Origin: Chloroflexota bacterium
GTDB lineage: Bacteria; Chloroflexota; Anaerolineae; DTPP01
Assembly: GCA_012514615.1 (NCBI GenBank)
Contig: JAAYZY010000240.1
Location: 1-5,960, forward strand
Direction: 5' to 3'
Length of the DNA stretch: 5,960 nucleotides
Of the stretch, positions 1-5,960 are shown in pieces (the stretch's first letter is position 1; every line of letters begins with the position of its first letter). The notes under the pieces are model-generated. The model searched no databases and was not told where the DNA came from. It worked only from the letters and a program-made list of their open reading frames with translations. The position numbers and the translations under genes were made by a program.

Positions 1-413
1 CTGCTGGGTACCGCCTGCAGGGGGTCACGGCCATCTCCCTGGCAGAGGGGCCGCTGTGGCTGCGGGAGCCGCTCTTCGTGGAGGCGAGCTTCGCCCCGCC
101 GGACGCCGCGCCGGAGCTGTGCTACCTGAGCCTGCGCCAAGGCGCCGTGCAGCCCGGGGCCGGCTGGGAGGTTTCCACCTTCCTGTTCCGCTCGGAGGAT
201 GTGACCAGCGCTGAGACTGTGGAGATCAACGGGCAGCCGGCCGCCCTGCTGGCGCTGGAGGGGCAGCCGACCCAGGGACGACCTGCCCGCCGACCGCCGC
301 CCTTGCGTGAGCTGCTCTGGCAGCAGGGCGACACCATGCTGGAGCTGAGCACGCAGGCGCTGGACCCGCAGGAGCTGCTGCGCGTGGCACGCTCCTTGCA
401 GCCTTTGCGATAA
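1..413 (+). CDS. 3' end of a DUF4367-like extracytoplasmic domain protein (5'-truncated by window)
   Basis: An open frame (codons starting at position 3) runs from the left edge to a TAA at 411-413, giving 136 residues. A GTG at 78 is in frame, but the frame is open and protein-like upstream of it, so the true start lies outside the window. The visible part reads as a compact beta-rich domain without membrane segments. Two elements recall the C-terminus of DUF4367/anti-sigma-regulator-type domains: VEINGQPAAL (nt 219-248), like the 'VNG..a.l' strand, and a terminal LLWQQGD...L..QELLRVARSLQPL block (nt 312-410), like the 'l.W..dg..y.l.g.ls.eeLl.iA.Sl' ending. Proteins with this ending are usually anchored or exported and often associated with sigma-factor regulation, but the diagnostic N-terminus is missing. 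The coding call is firm and the family call tentative. It is separated from the next gene by 94 nt and probably belongs to a different transcription unit. Confidence 0.75.
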   Translation, partial: AGYRLQGVTAISLAEGPLWLREPLFVEASFAPPDAAPELCYLSLRQGAVQPGAGWEVSTFLFRSEDVTSAETVEINGQPAALLALEGQPTQGRPARRPPPLRELLWQQGDTMLELSTQALDPQELLRVARSLQPLR

Positions 414-433
414 TGGTCGATTGCCGGTATCAT
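405..433 (+). promoter_or_regulatory. candidate sigma70-like promoter for the membrane-protein operon
   Basis: TTGCGA at 405-410 (4 of 6 matches to TTGACA) is followed after exactly 17 nt by TATCAT at 428-433 (5 of 6 matches to TATAAT). It overlaps the last codons of the upstream gene and would start transcription near position 440, leaving a leader of about 65-70 nt before the ATG at 508. An AT-leaning hexamer pair with ideal spacing stands out in such GC-rich DNA, and it sits in the only sizeable intergenic gap. This is a by-eye match, not a scored prediction. Confidence 0.38.
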
Positions 434-497
434 CTGCCTGGCGCAGCGGATCGGCAGGCTGCCAGGGCCGTCTTAGGTGCAGACGAAACAGGGGCAC

Positions 498-503
498 AGA
501 GGG
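498..503 (+). promoter_or_regulatory. Shine-Dalgarno site supporting the ATG at 508
   Basis: AGAGGG ends 4 nt before the ATG at 508, a short but usable spacing. It supports this ATG over the in-frame TTG at 421, whose 29-residue extension is arginine/serine-rich, lies in the promoter/leader region and does not look like the start of this membrane protein. Confidence 0.5.
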
Positions 504-507
504 ACAC

Positions 508-2877
508 ATGGTTGTGGTACTGACATGGTGGATATGGCTGCAACTGATCGGCCTGGCGGCGCTGCCCCTTGCTTGGTGGCTCTTGCGCTGCCTGCCAGAC
601 CGGGGGCACGCCTTCGCCCGCCCGTTGGGCCTGCTGCTGGCCACCTACGTGCTGTGGCTGGGCGGCGCCCTGGGGTTGCTGCGCAACTCCCTGGGCGGGG
701 TGCTGGTGGCCGTGCTGGCGGTGGCGGCCCTGTCGGCCTGGGCGGCGCGCCGCCTGGGCGGGCCGGCAGCCCTGCGCGCCGACCTGGCTGCCTACTGGCG
801 GGAGCATCGTTGGGCCGTGCTGACCACCGAAGCTCTCTTCCTGCTCTGCCTGGGCGGCTGGTCTCTCTACCGCGCCTATAGCCCCGACATCGCCACCGCC
901 GGCGGCGAGAAGTTCATGGAGTTCGCCTTTGTCAACGCCATCCTGCGCAGCCCCACCTTCCCCCCGCCAGACCCCTGGCTCAGCGGCTTCGGCATCAGCT
1001 ACTACTATTTCGGCTATGTGATGGTGGCCGCGCTGACCCGCCTGTCGGGCTTCCCGGCCAACCTCACCTTCAACGTGGCCTTGGCTATGCTCTTCAGCCT
1101 GACGGTGACCGGGGCCTTCAGCCTGGTCTACAACCTGGTGGTGGGGGCTGGGTTGGGCCTGCGCCGCTGGGCTGCCGCCGGCTACGGGGTGCTGGGCGCT
1201 GTGCTGGTGGCCATTGTGGGCAACCTGGAAGGCTTCCTGGAGGTGTTGAGCGCCCGGGGCATCGGCTCGCCGGCCTTCTGGAAGTGGCTGGACATCCAAG
1301 ACCTGGCCGGCGCGGCCACCAGCAGCGGGCTGCCGGACCGCTTCATGTGGTGGTGGCGCGGCTCGCGGGTGCTGCGGGATTACGACCTGCTGGGCAACCC
1401 CATTGAGCTCATCGACGAGTTCCCCTTCTTCTCGTTCATGCTGGGCGACATCCACCCCCACGTGCTGGCCTTGCCGTTCGGCCTGCTGGTGCTGGCCTTG
1501 GCCCTGAACCTGTGGCGCAGCGCCGGCCAACGCCCCTGGCTGGCCCCTCCGCCGGCCGGCCTGAGCCTGCCGGCGCGGCTGAGGGCGGCGCTGCGGGGCC
1601 TGAGAGACGGCGGCCCCGAAGGGCTGCTGTGGGCGGTGATCTTGGGCGGGATGGCCTTCTTGAACACGTGGGACTTCCCCATCTACCTGACGGTCTTCCT
1701 GCTGGCGTTCTGTCTGGCCGGCTGGCAGCGCCGGGAGGCCGGGCTGGGGCCTCGCGCGGCCGTCTTGACCGTTGGCCTGGCCGGCGTGGGAGTACTGCTC
1801 TACCTGCCGTTCTACCTGGGGTTCCAATCCCAGGCTGGGGGGCTGCTGCCTTCCATCCTCTTCCGCACCAAGTGGCAACAGTACCTGGTGATGTTCGGCC
1901 CGCTGCTGGCGCCGGCCCTGGGTTTGTGGGGCGTGTCCCTGGCCCAATGGCGGCGCGGCGGCGGCTGGTCGGCCCTGCCGGTGGAAGGCAAGGCGGCCTT
2001 GGGCGGGGCCTTGGTTCTGACCTTGGGGCTCCTCGTCTTCGGCCGGGTGACCACCGCCCTGCTGCTGGTGCTGCTGGCCGGGTTGTCGCTGGCGCTTCTG
2101 CACCGTCGGCCAGCCAGCACAGACGCCCAGGTCGTCGAGCCCACCAGCCAAGGCTTCGCCCTCCTGCTGCTGTTGGCCGGCCTGGGCCTCACCTTCGTGG
2201 TGGAGTGGGTCTTCCTCAAAGACACCTTCATGAACCGCATGAACACGGTCTTCAAGTTCTACTTTCAGGCCTGGGTGCTCATGGCGCTGGCCGGCGGCTT
2301 CGCCGTCCCCTACGTCGTCCGGCGGGCCGGTCGGGTGAGTCAGGCGGTCTTCACCGTGGCGTTCGTGGTGGTCTTCGCCGCGGGGATGGTCTACCCGCTG
2401 GCGGCGGCCCCCGACCGGGCCGATGGCTTCCGCGCCGCGCCCACGCTGGACGGCACCGCCTGGATCGCCCGCTTCTGGCCGGCCGAACACCGCGCTGCAG
2501 CCTGGCTGGCTGTGCAGGAGGACGGCCCAGCCACAGTGCTGGAGGCCAACGGCGGCTCCTACACCTTCCATGGGCGGGTGTCGGCCATGACCGGGATGTC
2601 CACCCTGCTGGGATGGGGCGGCCACGAGTTGCAGTGGCGGGGCAACTACGATGAGCCCGGCCGCCGCGAGCCGGTCATCGAGCGCATCTACCGCGAGCTT
2701 CAGCCGGAGGCGGCGCGCCCCCTGCTGGAAGAGTACGACATCGACTACGTCTACGTGGGGGCGCTGGAGCGGGAGAAGTTCGGCCTCTCGCCCCAGGCTG
2801 TGGAGAAGTTCCGCGCCTTCATGGAGCTGGTCTACGACGAAGGCGACGTGCGCATCTACCGCAGGGCGGGTTGGTGA
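508..2877 (+). CDS. Chlor_Arch_YYY / DUF2298 polytopic membrane protein
   Basis: This is a 789-residue, strongly hydrophobic integral membrane protein of the TIGR03662/DUF2298 family, within the 700-900-residue range of the single-domain class. Visible signatures in order: GGEKFMEFAF (132-141), DPWLSGFG (155-162), the diagnostic YYYFG (165-169), EFPFFSFMLGDIHPH (304-318), NTWDFP (386-391) and DTFMNRMNTVFKFYFQ (571-586). About a dozen or more transmembrane segments are apparent; the first covers roughly residues 7-28. A soluble tail from about residue 655 carries TGMSTLLGW..HE.QWRGN (695-713) and YVYVG (747-751), and is probably extracytoplasmic. A proline/arginine-rich loop (about 333-370) separates two membrane blocks. 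The family's biochemical function is not established; its regular companion is TIGR03663, and a role in cell-envelope glycan or lipid-linked sugar handling is inferred from that. The ATG at 508 is chosen for its nearby Shine-Dalgarno site and because a membrane segment begins immediately. Only 30 nt separate it from the next gene, consistent with an operon. Confidence 0.93.
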   Translation: MVVVLTWWIWLQLIGLAALPLAWWLLRCLPDRGHAFARPLGLLLATYVLWLGGALGLLRNSLGGVLVAVLAVAALSAWAARRLGGPAALRADLAAYWREHRWAVLTTEALFLLCLGGWSLYRAYSPDIATAGGEKFMEFAFVNAILRSPTFPPPDPWLSGFGISYYYFGYVMVAALTRLSGFPANLTFNVALAMLFSLTVTGAFSLVYNLVVGAGLGLRRWAAAGYGVLGAVLVAIVGNLEGFLEVLSARGIGSPAFWKWLDIQDLAGAATSSGLPDRFMWWWRGSRVLRDYDLLGNPIELIDEFPFFSFMLGDIHPHVLALPFGLLVLALALNLWRSAGQRPWLAPPPAGLSLPARLRAALRGLRDGGPEGLLWAVILGGMAFLNTWDFPIYLTVFLLAFCLAGWQRREAGLGPRAAVLTVGLAGVGVLLYLPFYLGFQSQAGGLLPSILFRTKWQQYLVMFGPLLAPALGLWGVSLAQWRRGGGWSALPVEGKAALGGALVLTLGLLVFGRVTTALLLVLLAGLSLALLHRRPASTDAQVVEPTSQGFALLLLLAGLGLTFVVEWVFLKDTFMNRMNTVFKFYFQAWVLMALAGGFAVPYVVRRAGRVSQAVFTVAFVVVFAAGMVYPLAAAPDRADGFRAAPTLDGTAWIARFWPAEHRAAAWLAVQEDGPATVLEANGGSYTFHGRVSAMTGMSTLLGWGGHELQWRGNYDEPGRREPVIERIYRELQPEAARPLLEEYDIDYVYVGALEREKFGLSPQAVEKFRAFMELVYDEGDVRIYRRAGW

Positions 2878-2890
2878 GCGCCGTGGCCAA

Positions 2891-2898
2891 GACGAGGG
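2891..2898 (+). promoter_or_regulatory. Shine-Dalgarno region GACGAGGG
   Basis: GACGAGGG ends 9 nt before the ATG at 2908 and decides this start over the in-frame ATG at 2923, which has no comparable purine tract. The same GACGAGG heptamer recurs at 4721-4727 before the next gene. Confidence 0.55.
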
Positions 2899-2907
2899 TA
2901 GGGCAAC

Positions 2908-4701
2908 ATGAGCGTTGAACCGATGCAAGGATCGCCGCCCGTGGCCAAGCCGCGCCGTTCGGGCCAACCCGCGGCGGCGGAGGCCCCTGGCCCGGCCCTG
3001 CGCCTGAACGACCGCTGGGCCGTCTTCTTGGCCTTGGCCGCGGCCGCTGTGGGCGTGCGCGTGCTGGGCATGGGGGCGGTGCCCCTGGAAGCCAGCGAGG
3101 CCGGCGAGGCGTTGGCCGCTTGGGCCTTCGTGCGTGGCGAAGCGGGCGTCCCCCTGGGCGCCAGCCCATTGCTGTTCACCGCCAACGTGCTGGCCTTCGG
3201 CCTGGCCGCGGCCAGCGATGTGACGGCGCGTTGGTTGCCCTGGTTGAGCGGAGCGCTGCTGACGGCCGTGCCGTTCCTCCTGTGGCGGCGGTTGAAGCTG
3301 GGCGGGGCGTTCTGGGCTGGGCTGATGCTGGCGTTCTCGGCCACCGCCCTCTACTTCGGTCGGCACCTGAACGGCGACGCCCTTGGGGCCACCCTGGCCA
3401 CGCTGGCCTGGGCCGCCGCCCTGGCTGATGGCGGCGAAGGCCGCGGCCGCCGCCTCTGGCTGACAGCGGCGGCGCTGGCGTTGGCCCTGACGGCCGGCTC
3501 AGCCGCCTACACTGTGCTGTTGGCCGTGGGCAGTTGGGCGGCCCTGGAGCGGCTGCTGGGCCCTCGCCTGACCGGGGAAGCAGGGTTGGGACGCTGGTGG
3601 GCCGCCCTGAGGGAGCAGCCGGCCCGGACGCGGCAGGCGTTGGGCCTGGGAGGGCTAGTCTTCCTGCTGGCGGCCACCGCCTTCACCCTCCGCTGGGTGG
3701 GGCTGGGCCTCACCGCCGACCTGCTGGCCGGCTGGTTCACGCGCTTTTTCCAGCCGGGGAGCTACCCCTTGGGGTGGCTGCCTTGGCTACTGTTGCTGCA
3801 AGAGCCGCTCATCGTCCTGACCGGTCTGGCCGGGTTGGCCCTGGCCGTGCGGCGGCGAGACCGCTTCGGCCTGGGCTTGGGCTGGTGGGCCGGTCTGGCC
3901 CTGCTGGCGACGCTGCTTTCGGCTGGCCGGCACCCTGCCGACCTACTGACAGTGCTGGCGCCGTTGGCCCTCTTGGGGGGGCAGGCCTTGCACGCCCTGG
4001 TGGACCGCTTGCGGGCCCAAGGCCAGGCGGCGGTGGAAGGGATGTACCTGGCCCTCGGGGCGGTCTTGCTGATCTACGGCTACATCGAGCTCAGCGCCTA
4101 TGCCCGTCTGGCCGACACCCGCTACCTCTTGTTCAGCGGCATGGCAGTGGTGCTCTGCCTGGGGCTGACGGTGCTGTGGTGGGCCTGGCATGGCCTGGCC
4201 CGGGCGCTGCGGGGCCTGGCCCTGTTGGCGCTGCTGGGGGCCAGCTTGGCCTCCCTCTCCGCGGCCGGCAACCTCAACTTCCAGCATGAGGTGAACCGCC
4301 TGCAGGGGATGGTGGCCGAAGAGACCACGCCCGGCATGCGGGACCTGGTCGCCTGGCTCCAGCGGCTCTCGGCGCAGCGCCACACCGACCCCAAGGAGCT
4401 GTCGCTGCTGGTGGTGGGTTACGACCGGCCGCTGCTCCGCTGGTACACCCGGGAGTTCCGCCATGTACGCTGGACGCCGGGCCTAGCCGAGCCGCCCGCT
4501 GAGACCGCTGTCTTGGCCCCGGTCCAGCGAGAACTGCCGTTGGGCGACACCTTTACCGGCCAGGACTTCGAGATCCTGCGGCGCGGCCTGCCCACCGGCT
4601 GGCAGGGCTGGGCCTCTACCCGTTGGCTGCTCTACCGCAAACCGCCGGCCATGCAACTGGAGAAGGAGCTTCTGGTGCTCTGGGTGAAGCAGACGCCCTG
4701 A
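2908..4701 (+). CDS. GT-C-like polytopic membrane protein, diverged paralogue of the downstream TIGR03663 gene
   Basis: This 597-residue protein has a proline/alanine-rich cytoplasmic-type N-terminus (1-35), multiple hydrophobic segments (first about 38-54, then about 86-450) and a soluble C-terminal tail (about 452-597) containing LLRWYTREFRHVRW (510-523). By-eye alignment of residues 60-160 with residues 50-152 of the next gene works with one 2-residue gap: W72/W62, G77E78/G67E68, P87..F90/P79..F82, R108/R100, R152/R144 and D157/D149 pair up. It therefore appears to be a GT-C-fold protein related to pfam02366/GT39-type polyprenyl-phosphate-sugar transferases. However, the DE dipeptide of the neighbour becomes SE (63-64), HGP becomes ASP (85-87) and KE becomes GS (197-198), so classical transferase activity is doubtful. 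It lies 30 nt after the YYY gene and 35 nt before the TIGR03663 gene. It may act with them in envelope glycosylation, as an enzyme with a different substrate or as a non-catalytic partner; the exact function is unknown. Confidence 0.88.
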   Translation: MSVEPMQGSPPVAKPRRSGQPAAAEAPGPALRLNDRWAVFLALAAAAVGVRVLGMGAVPLEASEAGEALAAWAFVRGEAGVPLGASPLLFTANVLAFGLAAASDVTARWLPWLSGALLTAVPFLLWRRLKLGGAFWAGLMLAFSATALYFGRHLNGDALGATLATLAWAAALADGGEGRGRRLWLTAAALALALTAGSAAYTVLLAVGSWAALERLLGPRLTGEAGLGRWWAALREQPARTRQALGLGGLVFLLAATAFTLRWVGLGLTADLLAGWFTRFFQPGSYPLGWLPWLLLLQEPLIVLTGLAGLALAVRRRDRFGLGLGWWAGLALLATLLSAGRHPADLLTVLAPLALLGGQALHALVDRLRAQGQAAVEGMYLALGAVLLIYGYIELSAYARLADTRYLLFSGMAVVLCLGLTVLWWAWHGLARALRGLALLALLGASLASLSAAGNLNFQHEVNRLQGMVAEETTPGMRDLVAWLQRLSAQRHTDPKELSLLVVGYDRPLLRWYTREFRHVRWTPGLAEPPAETAVLAPVQRELPLGDTFTGQDFEILRRGLPTGWQGWASTRWLLYRKPPAMQLEKELLVLWVKQTP

Positions 4702-4720
4702 GCCGATCCCCTTTTGTCGA

Positions 4721-4727
4721 GACGAGG
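4721..4727 (+). promoter_or_regulatory. Shine-Dalgarno region GACGAGG
   Basis: GACGAGG ends 9 nt before the ATG at 4737. It fixes the start of the last gene and matches the heptamer in front of the preceding gene. No promoter-like hexamer pair is visible in this 35-nt gap, so transcription probably continues from upstream. Confidence 0.5.
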
Positions 4728-4736
4728 TTGTGAACG

Positions 4737-5960
4737 ATGCAAGAATCCCTTGCCCACAAGACCGCCCGCCCCTGGGACCGCCCGCTGGCTGCCCTTCTGG
4801 CCATGGATTGGGAGCGTTGGCTCTACGTCCTCATCGCCGTGCTGGCCCTGGCCACCCGGCTGTGGGGCCTGGGCGACCGCGCCATGAGCCACGACGAGAG
4901 CCTCCACGTGGTCTACTCGTGGAAGCTCTACAACGGCGAAGGCTACCAGCACGACCCCATGATGCACGGGCCGTTCCTCTTCCACATCACGGCCCTGCTC
5001 TACTTCCTCTTTGGGGATAACGACTTCACCGGCCGCCTGGCGCCAGCTCTCTTCGGCGTGGCGCTGGTGCTGCTGCCCTGGGGCTTTCGCCGCTGGCTGG
5101 GCAAGGTGGGCGCGCTGACCGCCTCCTTGCTTCTCCTGGTCTCGCCGGCCATCTCCTACTACTCCCGCTACATCCGCCACGATCTCTTCGCCGCCACCGC
5201 GGCCGTGGTGATCATACTCTGCGTCTTCAAGTACCTGCAAGAGGGCCGCAACCGCTGGCTGTGGACCCTGGCCGGGGCCACCGGCTTCATCTACTGCACC
5301 AAAGAAGTCTCGTTCATGTATGTGGCCACGGTGGGCCTCTTCGTGGTAGGGTTGGCCGCCCTGGAGTGGCTCAAGGATCGCCACTGGCCCCTGCGCCCCT
5401 CCCGGCCCTTGGACCTGGCTGTGGTCTTGGGCACCATCAGCCTGCCGCTCCTTTCGCCCTCGCTTTCGCACCTCCTGCGCTTCAACCCCATGGACCTGAC
5501 CCCGCCCGGTGTGACTCGCTCGCTGATCATCTTCGTCGGCTTCCTGCTGGTGGCCGCGGGCATCGGCATGTGGTGGGATCGTCGCCGCTGGCCCATCGCT
5601 GCCGGCATCGCCTACCTGCTCATGACGGTGCTCTTCACCACCTTCTTCACCAACGGCAAAGGCTTCGCCACCGGCTTCTGGGGCTCGTTGGGCTACTGGC
5701 TGGAACAGCACGGCGTGCAGCGGGGCGATCAGCCTTGGTACTACTATGCCTACCTGCTGCCAGTCTACGAGTTCCTCCCGCTGCTCTTCGGTTTCGGCGG
5801 GCTAGTCTTCGCCGCGGTGCGCGGCCGCCTGGGCCTGGAACACGGCGGCAAGGCGACCGACGCCCAGCCCATGGCCCTGGGCCTTTCGGGACGGGGGCTG
5901 TTTACCCTGTTTCTGATCTGGTGGGTGGTGGCTTCCATCGGCCTCTACAGCTGGGCCGGC
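4737..5960 (+). CDS. TIGR03663 family membrane protein ('flippase activity-associated protein Agl23'-type), 3'-truncated by window
   Basis: The frame from ATG 4737 stays open to the window edge, giving the first 408 residues. All described invariants of TIGR03663 are present near the N-terminus: the DE dipeptide (53-54, in SHDES), the HGP tripeptide (77-79) and conserved arginines (best candidates R100 in TGRLAP and R144 in YYSRYIRHD, 141-149). A KE pair (189-190, in CTKEVSF) and GFWGSLGYW..QHGVQRG..PWYYY (313-337) follow. The first membrane segment is about 28-45, with several more up to the cut. The N-terminal half resembles pfam02366 protein O-mannosyltransferases, in which an acidic residue of the first extracytoplasmic loop is catalytic, so a GT-C-type role using a lipid-linked sugar is a reasonable inference. 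Current database naming links the family to the archaeal Agl23 glycosylation factor, but I would not treat flippase-related function as proven here. It follows the diverged paralogue by 35 nt. The rest of the membrane domain and any C-terminal tail lie beyond the window. Confidence 0.92.
   Translation, partial: MQESLAHKTARPWDRPLAALLAMDWERWLYVLIAVLALATRLWGLGDRAMSHDESLHVVYSWKLYNGEGYQHDPMMHGPFLFHITALLYFLFGDNDFTGRLAPALFGVALVLLPWGFRRWLGKVGALTASLLLLVSPAISYYSRYIRHDLFAATAAVVIILCVFKYLQEGRNRWLWTLAGATGFIYCTKEVSFMYVATVGLFVVGLAALEWLKDRHWPLRPSRPLDLAVVLGTISLPLLSPSLSHLLRFNPMDLTPPGVTRSLIIFVGFLLVAAGIGMWWDRRRWPIAAGIAYLLMTVLFTTFFTNGKGFATGFWGSLGYWLEQHGVQRGDQPWYYYAYLLPVYEFLPLLFGFGGLVFAAVRGRLGLEHGGKATDAQPMALGLSGRGLFTLFLIWWVVASIGLYSWAG

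Noticed and set aside
434..466. Rho-independent terminator for the upstream gene
   Set aside because: The stems are only 5-6 bp with loops of 14-18 nt, and no T-tract follows, so it does not meet the usual intrinsic terminator pattern.
421..507. N-terminal extension of the YYY protein from TTG 421
   Set aside because: The extra 29 residues are Arg/Ser-rich, lie over the probable promoter/leader, and lack a good ribosome-binding site; ATG 508 leads directly into the first membrane segment.
1512..2654. A 380-codon + strand frame inside the YYY gene
   Set aside because: It is Gly/Ala/Arg/Pro-rich, shows no domain-like pattern, and overlaps the conserved HPH, WDFP and RMNTVFKFYFQ coding segments of the real frame.
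430..3366. A 978-codon open frame on the - strand opposite the two membrane-protein genes
   Set aside because: Its product is low-complexity (Gln/His/Arg/Gly/Pro-rich) without domains or membrane segments, and it spans two well-supported + strand genes. This is the usual shadow frame produced by third-position G/C bias.
4632..5711. A 359-codon open frame on the - strand
   Set aside because: It has the same low-complexity composition and lies opposite the TIGR03663 gene, whose motifs are unmistakable; it is a shadow frame.
1..5960. CRISPR arrays, tRNA/rRNA genes, insertion sequences or attachment sites
   Set aside because: The window is almost fully coding; no spaced direct repeats, transposase-like frames, terminal inverted repeats or cloverleaf-like segments were seen in the short gaps.

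Overview
The window is GC-rich bacterial DNA with all genes on the + strand. It most likely comes from a member of the Chloroflexota (Anaerolineae/Caldilineae-like). The main reason is that a Chlor_Arch_YYY protein (TIGR03662/DUF2298) lies close to a TIGR03663 protein. These two families are known to co-occur, sporadically, mainly in Chloroflexi and some archaea. Taxonomy is inferred from gene content and base composition, not from a marker gene.

Layout: (1) positions 1-413 hold the 3' end of a gene whose start lies outside the window; its end resembles the C-terminus of DUF4367-type sigma-factor-regulator or lipoprotein-like extracytoplasmic domains. (2) Positions 414-507 form the only sizeable gap (94 nt), with a plausible sigma70-like promoter across its left edge and a weak inverted repeat. 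(3) Positions 508-2877 encode a 789-residue polytopic membrane protein with the diagnostic YYYFG motif. (4) Positions 2908-4701 encode a 597-residue polytopic GT-C-like membrane protein with a soluble C-terminal tail. It aligns by eye with the next gene but lacks that gene's signature residues. (5) Positions 4737-5960 hold the first 408 residues of a canonical TIGR03663 protein (DE, HGP, SRYIRHD, KE motifs), cut by the window end. Gaps of 30 and 35 nt, and similar Shine-Dalgarno regions before genes 4 and 5, indicate one transcription unit for genes 3-5.

Working together: the three membrane proteins look like an envelope glycosylation or lipid-linked-sugar module built from GT-C-type and YYY-type integral membrane proteins. 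The biochemical activity of both families is, to my knowledge, not firmly established. The most interesting point is the middle gene: it appears to be a diverged paralogue of its downstream neighbour that kept the fold, two conserved arginines and a conserved acid, but lost the DE, HGP and KE signatures. It could be a non-catalytic partner or an enzyme with altered chemistry. There is no sign of mobile elements, CRISPR arrays, tRNA or rRNA.
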